Of a stretch of DNA of 64,000 nucleotides, positions 26,371 to 34,747 are shown one piece after another. The notes under the pieces were generated by a model, which saw only the letters and a list, made by a program, of their open reading frames with translations, was not told the DNA's origin and made no database searches. The position numbers and the translations under genes were made by a program. The DNA comes from Bacteroidota bacterium (GTDB lineage: Bacteria; Bacteroidota; Bacteroidia; AKYH767-A; 2013-40CM-41-45): contig JADKJP010000005.1 in the NCBI GenBank assembly GCA_016720935.1, positions 392,488 through 456,487 of the forward strand. Direction: 5' to 3'. How positions within the stretch are numbered: position 1 is the first letter of the stretch; every line of letters starts with the position of its first letter.

Positions 26371-27912
26371 TCAATTCCTCATGACGAAAAACTTCTGAGT
26401 CACACGTTGTGAACCTGTAGTCATTTCGCAAATGTAGACTCCATTCGGAATGTCCTGGAAATTTTGATCTAAGGTATGCTCCCCTTTCATTGCCTTACCA
26501 TCAAATATTGTTTTCACCAGCGATCCTTCCATTGTATAGATAGAAACCCTTGTATTGGCATCACGAATTAGATTAAAACTCAATACCGCACCTGAATTTA
26601 TTATCGACGGTGAAATGGACATGTTGTTGGAATTCAAAGGATGCTCAGCAGCTGAAAGACCGAGCAATGTCGCGTCAACAAGCGCTGTGTAAACATAGGA
26701 GGTTCCAAACAAATCGAATGCCGACCAGCAAGGTCTTACAACATTGTTATGTGCGGCGATTCCAATATAATCACCAAAGAAAGAAGATGCATCAACCACA
26801 AAAGATTGCTGATTAATTTTTTCATTGGTAAATGTCGCTCCTCCATCATTCGACCAGGCAAGATAGAAATCTGTTGTGTCTGAAGTGTAGTTTCTCCTGT
26901 CATAGAAACAAACGTAAATATTGCCGGTTACCTGATCCACTGTCATGGCATTCAAAAACTGATGTGATAAGGTGATGTCGTCATTCACTCTTACTTCCGG
27001 CCCCCAGGTATTTCCGCCGTCAGTTGATTTAATCAACCAAACATCTGTATTGTTTAATCCGTTTCGCTGATCACACCAGCTCACGTAGATTGTTCCGTTA
27101 TTCGGGCCATTGCTTTTGTCTATGCTTATAAAAGGAGTTGAACGAATTCTGTTAATACCCGGAATACTGTAATACACTCCTCCGGGGACCGGAGTAATAA
27201 TTTGATCCGCAGTTCTCCACGATGCACCAAAATCCGTCGATTTATCTAAAAGCAATCCTTGTGAACTCGCCCAGCTGACATACACATTGCCTTGTTCATC
27301 TGTTGCGGGTCTGGGTTCTATTACATCAAGATACTCCTCATCGCCTCCTCTTTCGTCGAGACGGATTGCCGGCGACCATGTTGCGCCCTGATCATACGAG
27401 GCTGAGAAAAGAATATGGCTCGAATCAGCGGAAGATTGCGGAGGGTAATTATCGTACTGCGACCAGGTTGTATATATAAAATGATTGGACCAATCCGCGT
27501 ATGCCCACTCATGATCCTGTAAAAAAGGCGGGTTGTTTTGACCCGCGTAGGTACCGCTATTCCAGGATGGAGGAAATGCATTTGATTTCTGACAAATTAT
27601 TCTGTCAAGTTGATCAGCCAAATGGAAGTAATAAAAATTTCCCGCGCCGTCACAGACTACATTCGGATCCCCGTAATTTCCCCAGGTAGAAGTCAAAGAT
27701 CCTTGTGACCAATTTTGTCCTCCATCCATCGAGTAATAGTAATTCGTAAGATTCGCTCCGGCAACCTGATGATTGGTGTTTTGCGGGTCTATTGCAATCG
27801 TTGTCTCCGACGCAAACTGGCTGATCAATATATTTTGATATTGAGCACCCGAATCAAATTGTAGACCAAAAAGCAAAAAAAGTATTGCCGGGTACGGGAT
27901 TAATTTGTTCAT
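26371..27912 (-). CDS. T9SS type A sorting-domain protein with sialidase-like propeller
   Basis: The 513-residue protein has a signal peptide (MNKLIPYPAILFLLFGLQFDSGAQ). The sialidase/BNR-type propeller has Asp boxes SMDGGQNWS, SYDQGATWS, STDFGASWR, STDGGNTWG and SNDGGATFT over residues 60-390. A T9SS C-terminal domain follows (ISPSIINSGAVLSFNL, ending VTQKFFVMRN). The arginine triad of true sialidases is not evident, so enzyme activity is not claimed. The ATG at 27912 begins the signal peptide; a near-consensus -7 box (TAAAATTG, one mismatch) lies just upstream. It is convergent with the propeller gene at 23154, which it resembles in fold but not in C-terminus. Confidence 0.85.
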   Translation of the reverse strand: MNKLIPYPAILFLLFGLQFDSGAQYQNILISQFASETTIAIDPQNTNHQVAGANLTNYYYSMDGGQNWSQGSLTSTWGNYGDPNVVCDGAGNFYYFHLADQLDRIICQKSNAFPPSWNSGTYAGQNNPPFLQDHEWAYADWSNHFIYTTWSQYDNYPPQSSADSSHILFSASYDQGATWSPAIRLDERGGDEEYLDVIEPRPATDEQGNVYVSWASSQGLLLDKSTDFGASWRTADQIITPVPGGVYYSIPGINRIRSTPFISIDKSNGPNNGTIYVSWCDQRNGLNNTDVWLIKSTDGGNTWGPEVRVNDDITLSHQFLNAMTVDQVTGNIYVCFYDRRNYTSDTTDFYLAWSNDGGATFTNEKINQQSFVVDASSFFGDYIGIAAHNNVVRPCWSAFDLFGTSYVYTALVDATLLGLSAAEHPLNSNNMSISPSIINSGAVLSFNLIRDANTRVSIYTMEGSLVKTIFDGKAMKGEHTLDQNFQDIPNGVYICEMTTGSQRVTQKFFVMRN

Positions 27913-27964
27913 GAATGCAATTTTAGTTCTAAGATAACATTTTCAAACTACGTACAGATGATGA

Positions 27965-28843
27965 TTACATTCCTTCCGGACGTTTATGCTTCCATCTGCG
28001 GTGTGTCCACAACCAGTAAGCAGGAGCCTTGCGAATAATTTCTTCATTGAGGAAGGAACATTTTTCGGTGATTTCATTAGGCTTTGTACCCGACGGATCA
28101 TCGCAGATCAATTTGTATTCCATCCGGTAATACCCTCTCTTTTTCTTTGTGATGACTCCATAAAGGACCGGGTAATTATACTTTACTGCGTATCGCTCAA
28201 CACCTGTGAGCATGCATGTATCCTGGTTCAGAAATTTCATCCAGTGACCTTTTTTGGGATCGGATGGACTCTGATCATTTATAAAACCATATGTGCAAAG
28301 TTGCTCCCTGTGCTCTTCAAAAAATGTTGCAACCTCCTTGGTGGACATTAGCTTAGTGCCAAATCGTGCTCTTGTATTCCTTAATCGCTGATCAAAAAAG
28401 GCGCTGGATAATTTTTTATAGATTCCTGTTCCTGTATGCGAACTGTGAAAAGGCAAGGTCACAGCAGGCCATTCCCAATTTGCATAATGTCCGGTCACAA
28501 GGATGAGACTTTTTTTATTCCTGTAATATTCTTCCAATAAATCCGCATTGACAAGTTCGACGCGATTTAAAATTGCTTCGTTGCTCGCAGTAAATATTTT
28601 AAGGCTCTCGAAAATGAGATCACAAAAATGATGGTAAAATTCCTTTTGGATTCTCAAAAGTTCCTTTTCGTCTTTTTCAGGAAAAGAATTTCTGAGATTT
28701 TGCATCACGACCTTTTTCCGGTAAGGAAAAATGTAATAAAGAATAATAAACACAAAATCCGATAATCCATAAAGGAGAGGAAACGGCAAGAGGGAGATCG
28801 GGATTAAAACAAGATAATATAGAAGGGCGCTAAAAACTACCAT
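27965..28843 (-). CDS. Lipid A biosynthesis acyltransferase (LpxL/HtrB family)
   Basis: The 292-residue protein transfers a secondary acyl chain to lipid A at the inner membrane's cytoplasmic face. It has one N-terminal hydrophobic helix (residues 3-38), then the catalytic HX4E motif in GHYANWEW (His119, Glu124), and a late WLWTHRRWK segment typical of this family. Length is normal. It is close behind the T9SS gene on the same strand but starts from its own -7 box at 28881-28888. Which acyl position it modifies is not clear. Bacteroidota usually carry one such late acyltransferase. Confidence 0.9.
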   Translation of the reverse strand: MVVFSALLYYLVLIPISLLPFPLLYGLSDFVFIILYYIFPYRKKVVMQNLRNSFPEKDEKELLRIQKEFYHHFCDLIFESLKIFTASNEAILNRVELVNADLLEEYYRNKKSLILVTGHYANWEWPAVTLPFHSSHTGTGIYKKLSSAFFDQRLRNTRARFGTKLMSTKEVATFFEEHREQLCTYGFINDQSPSDPKKGHWMKFLNQDTCMLTGVERYAVKYNYPVLYGVITKKKRGYYRMEYKLICDDPSGTKPNEITEKCSFLNEEIIRKAPAYWLWTHRRWKHKRPEGM

Positions 28844-28880
28844 TTTTATAATTTCCCGTGTGGTTGCTTTGCGGGGAGTT

Positions 28881-28888
28881 CAAAAGTA
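28881..28888 (-). promoter_or_regulatory. -7 promoter box of the acyltransferase gene
   Basis: The minus-strand sequence TACTTTTG is an exact TAnnTTTG box about 37 bases upstream of the ATG at 28843. Confidence 0.5.
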
Positions 28889-28923
28889 GTACAAATGATA
28901 AAAAGAGATCCACCCGATGCAAA

Positions 28924-28968
28924 GAAAATACCCGGAACAGATTCAGGGTGAATGTTCCGGGTATTTTC
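28924..28968 (-). terminator. Intrinsic terminator of the electron-transfer operon
   Basis: A perfect 16-bp stem, GAAAATACCCGGAACA (28924-28939) and its complement (28953-28968), with a 13-base loop, lies 42 bases past the cytochrome c stop. The T-rich stem edge on the minus strand supports termination. Confidence 0.9.
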
Positions 28969-29010
28969 AAAAGCAAGCGTGACGGGAATAATTCCCTTAA
29001 TGAATTATTC

Positions 29011-29445
29011 TTATTTTTTTGTGAATGTACGCATGTAATTCACGATCGCCCAACGCTCATTATCGCTCAATTTTTCTTTGAATGATGGCATAGGCTTGCG
29101 GCCTTCTGTGGTTTTCCAGTACAATTCACCATCTGTAGCCTTTGCTGTTTCTTCGCTGCTAAAATCACCACAGGAGATGTCGATTTTCTCGGCTTTTGTT
29201 CCATCACCCAATCCTTTCGCACCATGACAGGATTTGCAATGCTGTGCATACAAATCTTTTCCTTCTTTGAGCGAGGCTTCATCCGATTTAACCGGATTTT
29301 TCATTTTTACTGCACTCTCAGGTGAAGGCCATGGTTTTCCCTTCGGTTTTCCCTGAGCGAATGATTGGGTGGAAATTGATACGAGCATTGTGGACAATGC
29401 AAGTACTGCCATAACGCTTTTAAAACTTTTTGTGATTGAATTCAT
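29011..29445 (-). CDS. Exported monohaem cytochrome c
   Basis: The 144-residue protein has a signal peptide (about residues 1-31, ending SQSFAQG or similar). It carries one class I cytochrome c domain: haem attachment CKSCH at residues 70-74 and a likely axial Met119 in KPMPSF. It is the last gene of the minus-strand operon that encodes the NrfD-like and Fe-S subunits and is followed by a strong terminator. The most likely role is a periplasmic electron acceptor or shuttle for that complex. The partner oxidase or reductase is not in the window. Confidence 0.9.
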   Translation of the reverse strand: MNSITKSFKSVMAVLALSTMLVSISTQSFAQGKPKGKPWPSPESAVKMKNPVKSDEASLKEGKDLYAQHCKSCHGAKGLGDGTKAEKIDISCGDFSSEETAKATDGELYWKTTEGRKPMPSFKEKLSDNERWAIVNYMRTFTKK

Positions 29446-29477
29446 GACTAATTTGTTTAATTGTTAGTGTTCGTATT

Positions 29478-30029
29478 TTACTTTTTAGCTAAATGCTTGC
29501 TTAATTTTCTTATTTTGAATAATTGTGAAATTACGTAGAGTAAAGTACCCCAAATTCCGATAATGATGACGTTAGAGACAATGATAAAGATCCAGGGCGC
29601 ATTTGATCTTGATCCAGACAAAGATCGTTCCATAATTCCGGTTTCAGCTCTTGGCGATCCCCAATTCGACTCCCCTTTTGCTTCCAGGCTGCCATAATTT
29701 TCATCATCTTCGATTTTAGCGATTATTGTCAGTTTTCCGTTCAAATCTGCAGGAATATCGTTGGGGAATTCGAAGCTCGCAATCCCGGATTCATCTGTGG
29801 CGACTGCATCCCCTATTGGCAACAACCCGAAAAGCCGTTGAACATATAGTTTTACCTCAACTTCTTTTACGGGAGTATCGTTGGATGTAACAAGTGCCTT
29901 GCAAATATTTACTGAATCCGGTTTTTCGAAACTCAGGGTTATCTTCGCTTCTTTTTCCTGGGCAAATAACAATCCCGGAAGCAACAGACCGAAAAACAAC
30001 AGGCTTTTATAAAATAGGTTTCTGTTCAT
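29478..30029 (-). CDS. Small membrane-anchored protein of the electron-transfer operon, function unknown
   Basis: The 183-residue protein has a signal peptide (MNRNLFYKSLLFFGLLLPGLLFAQ), an Ig-like or CarboxypepD_reg-like periplasmic domain (about residues 28-115, with VKLYVQRLFGLLPIGDAVATDESGIASFEFP), one transmembrane helix (about 145-170) and a short basic cytoplasmic tail (KIRKLSKHLAKK). It lies eight bases behind the NrfD-like gene and 32 before the cytochrome c gene, so it is almost certainly co-expressed and may be an accessory or anchoring subunit. I do not recognise a named family. Confidence 0.7.
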   Translation of the reverse strand: MNRNLFYKSLLFFGLLLPGLLFAQEKEAKITLSFEKPDSVNICKALVTSNDTPVKEVEVKLYVQRLFGLLPIGDAVATDESGIASFEFPNDIPADLNGKLTIIAKIEDDENYGSLEAKGESNWGSPRAETGIMERSLSGSRSNAPWIFIIVSNVIIIGIWGTLLYVISQLFKIRKLSKHLAKK

Positions 30030-30037
30030 GGCTCTTG

Positions 30038-31414
30038 TTATTTATAGTTAATAATTTCATCTTTTCCTTCGAGTTTTCCCTCTGCTACTTCCCACACAGA
30101 AATGATCGGGAAGAATCTTGAAAATAATGTTACAATTAACATCATTGCAGCGAATGTTGCTGCTACAATGGTCATTTCAACCAAACTCGGCGTATAATGT
30201 CTCCAGGAATCAGGCACATCCTGTATTGGCAAATACGGATGCGCCAGGCCTGGAATAACAATAAGATAACGTTTGAACCAGGCTGCTATAACAACAAGCA
30301 CTGCAATGATGGTCAATGGCAAAGGTTTGCGCATTCGTTTAAACAATGGAAGTATGGCTGGCATCAGCATTCCAAAAAACACCACCGTCCAATACAATGA
30401 GGAGTCTTCCCCGGTAAATAAATCCAGTAGGTGATTCGCATGCAGTCCTGACATTTTATAAGCCGGTACCAGGTATTCATTGATATTAAAATAAATGTAA
30501 ATGAAAGACATCAACACCAATGCCTGCCCCAGTTTATCAAAATGCATAGGAGTAAGATAACTCTCCAGCTTATATGCTTTGCGTATTGCAAACACCGCGA
30601 CAATCATTCCCGCAACACCAAGCAAGAATGCGCCGGATACAAAGTATGCACCAAAATTGGTACTGTCCCACTCTGCCCGTAGAGTTGTGGCAAACAACCA
30701 GGCTGTGACCGTATGAATGGAAACACCCAAAGGAATTACTATAATAGTCAGAATGCGAATACTCTTTTTTAGGATTTTCCATTGTTCCGCAGTTCCTTCC
30801 CAACCAAAAGACATCCACTCATACATCTTCATCTGCCATTTCGGTTTGTTATGCAAATGATTCTTGCATGTAGACAGGGATGGAATCAAAGGAATAAACA
30901 GAAGCACCGTGCTGGTTGCGATGTAGGTGATGATCACAATGATGTCCCAGACAATCGGAGACTGAATGCGACCGTGTAAAAATAAATAATGTAAGCGCTC
31001 CGGTTTTCCCATAGCGGCAACAATACTGACACCTGCAAGCATGATAGCTGCAACCGCAATCACTTCTGCGATCCTTGATAAAGGCCTGTACCATTCAAAA
31101 TTTGTCAGTTTTAATACCGCTGACATAAGTACACCAATCAAACTCAAGGCAACGAAGAAAACAAAATTTGAAATGTACACACCCCACATGGTATAATCAC
31201 GAAGGGAGACTGTAACATATTTACTTTTTGTTTCCTGAATGTAATAAGCATACAATCCACACATGCATATTACTACTAAAAAAGCAATCCAGATTTTTCC
31301 CCACTTCCCTATACGCTGTACCGGACGCAATAATTCGTCCTTCATGATCATGTACTCTTCCTGCGTAAAGGTTTCGTAGGTGGTTGATTCGGCTTTTATA
31401 TTATGGTCACTCAT
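30038..31414 (-). CDS. NrfD/PsrC-like quinol-interacting membrane subunit
   Basis: The 458-residue protein has about nine to ten transmembrane helices and matches the NrfD/PsrC family, which oxidises or reduces menaquinol and exchanges electrons with a periplasmic Fe-S subunit. The N-terminal cytoplasmic segment (TYETFTQEEYMIMKDELLRPV) and the first helix near residue 40 resemble the related subunit of alternative complex III, but the other genes of that complex (DUF3341, multihaem cytochrome, ActB fusion) are missing. It lies between the Fe-S protein gene (20 bases upstream) and the small membrane-protein gene (eight bases downstream). The direction of electron flow cannot be decided from sequence. 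Confidence 0.88.
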   Translation of the reverse strand: MSDHNIKAESTTYETFTQEEYMIMKDELLRPVQRIGKWGKIWIAFLVVICMCGLYAYYIQETKSKYVTVSLRDYTMWGVYISNFVFFVALSLIGVLMSAVLKLTNFEWYRPLSRIAEVIAVAAIMLAGVSIVAAMGKPERLHYLFLHGRIQSPIVWDIIVIITYIATSTVLLFIPLIPSLSTCKNHLHNKPKWQMKMYEWMSFGWEGTAEQWKILKKSIRILTIIVIPLGVSIHTVTAWLFATTLRAEWDSTNFGAYFVSGAFLLGVAGMIVAVFAIRKAYKLESYLTPMHFDKLGQALVLMSFIYIYFNINEYLVPAYKMSGLHANHLLDLFTGEDSSLYWTVVFFGMLMPAILPLFKRMRKPLPLTIIAVLVVIAAWFKRYLIVIPGLAHPYLPIQDVPDSWRHYTPSLVEMTIVAATFAAMMLIVTLFSRFFPIISVWEVAEGKLEGKDEIINYK

Positions 31415-31434
31415 AACGATCAGTTTATAAATGT

Positions 31435-32370
31435 TTACTCTTCAGTGTTGTGTTTTTCTTTCGCTTCTTCAAATGGGAACTGTCTTTTTACCGGTGGTAA
31501 ATAATATACTCGTGGCTTTGTTCCGAGTTCTTCGAACTGCCTGTAACCGGCTCTGCTGCGCAACAATTCTTTCAGGCGGAATGTTTCTTCACCATTTGTC
31601 ACAGTATCTTCGAGTTCATCACCGAAGAAGATTGTACCATTCGGGCATTCAGAAACACAGGCCGGCAATTCTCCTTTGGCAGCATGGCTGGGACAAAAAT
31701 CACATTTGGAAACAGTCCCCACGGTTGAGGATTTTGTTGAACAACAACTTTCGCCTTCATTACAAGGATGCTTTTCATTGTACTCAACCTGCTCTGGTCT
31801 TCCGAAATTAAATGATCGTGCGGAATAAGGGCAGGCTGCCATACAAAACTTACAGCCAATGCAACGATCACTATCAACAGCAACAATCCCGTCTGAACGC
31901 TTAAATGTTGCGTCTACTGGGCACACTTTTGTACATGGCGGATTGTCGCAGTGGTAACACATCTGTGGAAACCAATAAGGAGCTGTGAGATCAGCATCCT
32001 GCATACGTTTCACTTTCAGGTATTCAATTGGAGGCAGCGTGTTGTGCATCTTCTGACAACCCTCCACACATTTTCTTTCATTCGCGCAACGTGCCAGATC
32101 AATTACCATTACAAATTTTCTTCCGGCAATCCCTTCGCGAATCTGGCTCTCTGATAAATTAGTGTCAGCGGCATGATGAGTAACCAATGAGCTGTCCACT
32201 TCAACCAGCTTGCCATCTGCTGTAAGTACTTTTACTTTTTTTCCAGTTGGCGGAGGCGCATCCCCCGCTAATTTTTGTTGAAGTCCAAGCCCTGCCAGAG
32301 TCGCTCCTCCGGCAAGCAATCCGAATTTTAGAAATTTTCTACGGGTGGAATCTTCTTGTTCGTTTTTCAT
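31435..32370 (-). CDS. Tat-exported 4Fe-4S dicluster protein (NrfC/HybA-like)
   Basis: The 311-residue protein begins with a twin-arginine signal (STRRKFLKF, Arg10-Arg11, then a hydrophobic GLLAGGATLAGLG), so it is exported folded with its cofactors. Four cysteine clusters follow: CANERKCVEGC, CYHCDNPPCTKVC, CIGCKFCMAAC and CDFC with later CVSEC, the pattern of four [4Fe-4S] clusters in NrfC/DmsB/HybA proteins. The first cluster has unusual spacing (CX5CX3C). It would pass electrons between the NrfD-like subunit and a periplasmic partner. No molybdopterin catalytic subunit is encoded next to it, which is unusual for the family. Confidence 0.9.
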   Translation of the reverse strand: MKNEQEDSTRRKFLKFGLLAGGATLAGLGLQQKLAGDAPPPTGKKVKVLTADGKLVEVDSSLVTHHAADTNLSESQIREGIAGRKFVMVIDLARCANERKCVEGCQKMHNTLPPIEYLKVKRMQDADLTAPYWFPQMCYHCDNPPCTKVCPVDATFKRSDGIVAVDSDRCIGCKFCMAACPYSARSFNFGRPEQVEYNEKHPCNEGESCCSTKSSTVGTVSKCDFCPSHAAKGELPACVSECPNGTIFFGDELEDTVTNGEETFRLKELLRSRAGYRQFEELGTKPRVYYLPPVKRQFPFEEAKEKHNTEE

Positions 32371-32415
32371 AATCTGTAATTTTGAACCAGAGAATTAATT
32401 GGATGGGGAAAGAAA

Positions 32416-33330
32416 TCAGAAACCCCACTGACGGGTAATATTGAACCCGAATAAAATATCATTGGGGAAACCATTCTGATTATACACACGCACTTCCTGT
32501 GTCAAAATCTGATCCGCTGTGGAAACAAAAATCTGGAATTGGTGATTTCCGGTGGACACTTCGAAACCAAGGCCCAGATTTGGTTTCGGATCAATTACAT
32601 CGTCTTTTGTAAGTGAGTAATCGAAGTCAACAACAAATGAAGATTGTGGGCTGAATTTATATCTTCCAAGAAACGTGAGTCCCAGGTGATCATTCGGAGA
32701 AGTTTTGGTAACGCTCTGTCCGTTTTCAACTACGTATATTGCTTCTGAAATATTGTAATGAGTGTACGTTGCGGCAACCTGCATTGACAGTTTGCTATTG
32801 AACTTGCGTGCAATCATAATTTCGTGAAAATAGTTGATCCTGTTACTTCCCTTGTAGGTACTGTCCTGATTCAAAAATTTTGACTTGTCATTCGCGCTGC
32901 GTGCAAGATCACCATAGTATGAAATAGTCACCGGACTACCTCCGCTTTTCGCTTGTTGAAGTAATATCGCCTTCCATTGAAGATCATAATATCTTTTCAA
33001 TTTTGTCGCGCCAATACCAATAGCGATTCGTTTGGTGATTCCATAAGTTAAACCCAGTCGAATATTTGCGGGAGCGAAAAATCCATAAATATCTTTTTCA
33101 TCTTTGATCAAACCGAACCGGTGCTGGATCATAAAGTCAAGCGATTTCCTTCCGGGATTTTCCACCGTCTGATTATTAATCAGCACCGCGTTTTCAAATG
33201 TAGATTTTACCAACTCCTTAGCAGGCGCCGCAGTTTCGGTTGACGCAGCATCCTGAGCTGCAAGGGTGAACGGGAACAATGCAATCCCGGCGCAAACAAT
33301 TTTTTTAATTATTTTCAAATACGATTTCAT
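32416..33330 (-). CDS. DUF5777 family outer-membrane beta-barrel protein
   Basis: The 304-residue protein has a signal peptide (to about residue 25, ending LAAQDA). It then shows a run of amphipathic strands typical of an outer-membrane barrel, with landmarks RKSLDFMIQHRFG, KRIAIGIGATKLKRYYDLQ and the final ILFGFNITRQWGF ending in aromatic Phe. This matches the DUF5777 family. It is the second gene of the operon, 11 bases after the lipoprotein gene. A barrel in a cytochrome/NrfD operon suggests a link between inner-membrane quinols and the outer membrane. That is inference; some DUF5777 proteins may simply be structural. Confidence 0.83.
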   Translation of the reverse strand: MKSYLKIIKKIVCAGIALFPFTLAAQDAASTETAAPAKELVKSTFENAVLINNQTVENPGRKSLDFMIQHRFGLIKDEKDIYGFFAPANIRLGLTYGITKRIAIGIGATKLKRYYDLQWKAILLQQAKSGGSPVTISYYGDLARSANDKSKFLNQDSTYKGSNRINYFHEIMIARKFNSKLSMQVAATYTHYNISEAIYVVENGQSVTKTSPNDHLGLTFLGRYKFSPQSSFVVDFDYSLTKDDVIDPKPNLGLGFEVSTGNHQFQIFVSTADQILTQEVRVYNQNGFPNDILFGFNITRQWGF

Positions 33331-33341
33331 AGATAGTTTTT

Positions 33342-33740
33342 TTAGTTGTCTTTGGCACCTTGTTTAATCCAATTCAGAATCAGGCTTACCTGATTATTTG
33401 ACAAAGGACCGCCGCTGGAAACCGGTGGCATCAGCGCTCCGGAAACTCCGGCAACCCGTTTATAGAGCTTGCTGTTTTCCGCGTTAACAGTATCAATGTC
33501 TCCTGTTGAAAATAATCCGGCATAAGCATTACCACTGGTCAAATTCGGATCATCATTTTGACCATCATGGCATCCGGATGTCGCACAGCTTGCATCGAAG
33601 ATCGGCTGGATATCCTGAGAAAGACTAATCGGAACATTCGGATTGACCGGTGTTTCCTTCGGTAAAAAATAATTATCCTTTTCGCAGGAATAGAACAGCG
33701 CGAAAACGGCCAGCAACAAATAAATTCGTCTTGATTTCAT
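33342..33740 (-). CDS. Cytochrome-like lipoprotein with a CX4CH haem site
   Basis: The 132-residue lipoprotein has a lipobox FYSC (Cys19). The mature part contains DIQPIFDASCATSGCHDG, with a haem-binding motif of unusual spacing, CX4CH (Cys52, Cys57, His58). A distal Met in GALMPPVSSGGPLS could be the second ligand, and the C-terminal LNWIKQGAKDN is typical of Bacteroidota and planctomycete cytochromes of this kind. It is the first gene of the operon and probably anchors to the inner leaflet of the outer membrane or to the surface. An FNR-like palindrome lies about 90 bases upstream. Confidence 0.8.
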   Translation of the reverse strand: MKSRRIYLLLAVFALFYSCEKDNYFLPKETPVNPNVPISLSQDIQPIFDASCATSGCHDGQNDDPNLTSGNAYAGLFSTGDIDTVNAENSKLYKRVAGVSGALMPPVSSGGPLSNNQVSLILNWIKQGAKDN

Positions 33741-33826
33741 AATCGTCGCATTTGTGTTTTAATTGGTGTGATATATATGTATAACTAAAAACGATTTAAA
33801 TGTCCTGCTTTTATGTAATGCTGAAC

Positions 33827-33840
33827 ATGATTGCAATCAC
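33827..33840. promoter_or_regulatory. FNR-like palindromic operator
   Basis: ATGAT-TGCA-ATCAC contains the perfect 12-bp palindrome TGATTGCAATCA (33828-33839). It matches 8 of the 10 defined bases of the FNR consensus TTGAT-N4-ATCAA. It sits in the intergenic region between the Crp/Fnr gene and the first gene of the electron-transfer operon, about 93 bases from that gene's ATG. Confidence 0.55.
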
Positions 33841-34039
33841 TCAAAATATGGTGCATCGTCATTCTAACTCCTGCGTTTTCGCAGGAAAAACTCCTAACAA
33901 CTTGCTTTTTAGCTCAATTTATACTTAAAACAGGGTAGATAATGTTAAAGCACCCGAAAAAAATCAAAATGTTATTATCGGGAAATATGTTAATTCTTTT
34001 AAAAAAATGGAATTTCAACAAAAACCATCGAAATTGGTC

Positions 34040-34747
34040 TCAATCCGTTTGTTTGTAGGAATCAACCATCTTCCTCAAAAGATCGACTCTTAACATTTGC
34101 AAACCCTTTCCTTGTTTCGAAATAATATTTTCATTTTGAAAAAGCGAAAGCTGTCGGGTTACCTGCTCTGCATTTGTACCTACCAAATCGGCCAACTCCT
34201 GACGACTCATCGTTACATTGAGAGTATGATCTGTTTCGTCTGCACCAAAAATATCATATATATAAAGCAAAGCCTCCGCCACCTTTTCACGTATACTCAT
34301 TTGCGCAACATACTTTAACCTGGATTCCATCTTGCGCAACTCAGCGGAATAATAATACATGAATGCCAATGTGAATTCCGGATTTTCCAGATATGCACTT
34401 TTCAGAAGTTCATTGGAAAGAAAACAAACTGTACTTTCTTCCAATGCAATTGCTCCAATGGGATATCGTTCTCCTTCTACGGCACAATGTCCAATGATAT
34501 AGGCGTCAGAAGCCAGTCTTACGATTTGTTCTTTTCCATTCAGGCCATTTGTAACTACTTTCACTTTCCCGTGCTGTATAAAAAAAACACCGGAAACCCT
34601 GTCTCCTTCCCTGAACAATTGCTGGCCTTTTTGATAAACCGATTGCTCCTTGGAACGATTGATGATCTGAACCCACTCTGATGTACAATGACTCTGAACA
34701 AAACATTTTTTATTCGGGCAATTCTGACACTCTATACGAACACTCAT
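34040..34747 (-). CDS. Crp/Fnr family transcription regulator with N-terminal cysteines
   Basis: The 235-residue protein has a cyclic-nucleotide-binding-like sensor domain (QLFREGDRVSGVFFIQHGKVKV), a long dimerisation helix (about residues 125-160) and a helix-turn-helix (MSRQELADLVGTNAEQVTRQL). The N-terminus carries four cysteines (7, 10, 15, 21) in CX2CX4CX5C spacing, suggesting an iron-sulphur cluster that senses oxygen or nitric oxide as in FNR. It lies 299 bases upstream of, and on the same strand as, the electron-transfer operon, with an FNR-like box between them. The TTG at 34759 adds four residues; ATG 34747 is preferred. A -7 box lies at 34768-34775. Confidence 0.88.
   Translation of the reverse strand: MSVRIECQNCPNKKCFVQSHCTSEWVQIINRSKEQSVYQKGQQLFREGDRVSGVFFIQHGKVKVVTNGLNGKEQIVRLASDAYIIGHCAVEGERYPIGAIALEESTVCFLSNELLKSAYLENPEFTLAFMYYYSAELRKMESRLKYVAQMSIREKVAEALLYIYDIFGADETDHTLNVTMSRQELADLVGTNAEQVTRQLSLFQNENIISKQGKGLQMLRVDLLRKMVDSYKQTD

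Noticed and set aside
29011..33740. Alternative complex III operon
   Set aside because: NrfD-like and Fe-S genes are present, but the DUF3341 subunit, the ActB-like fusion and the multihaem cytochrome are missing.
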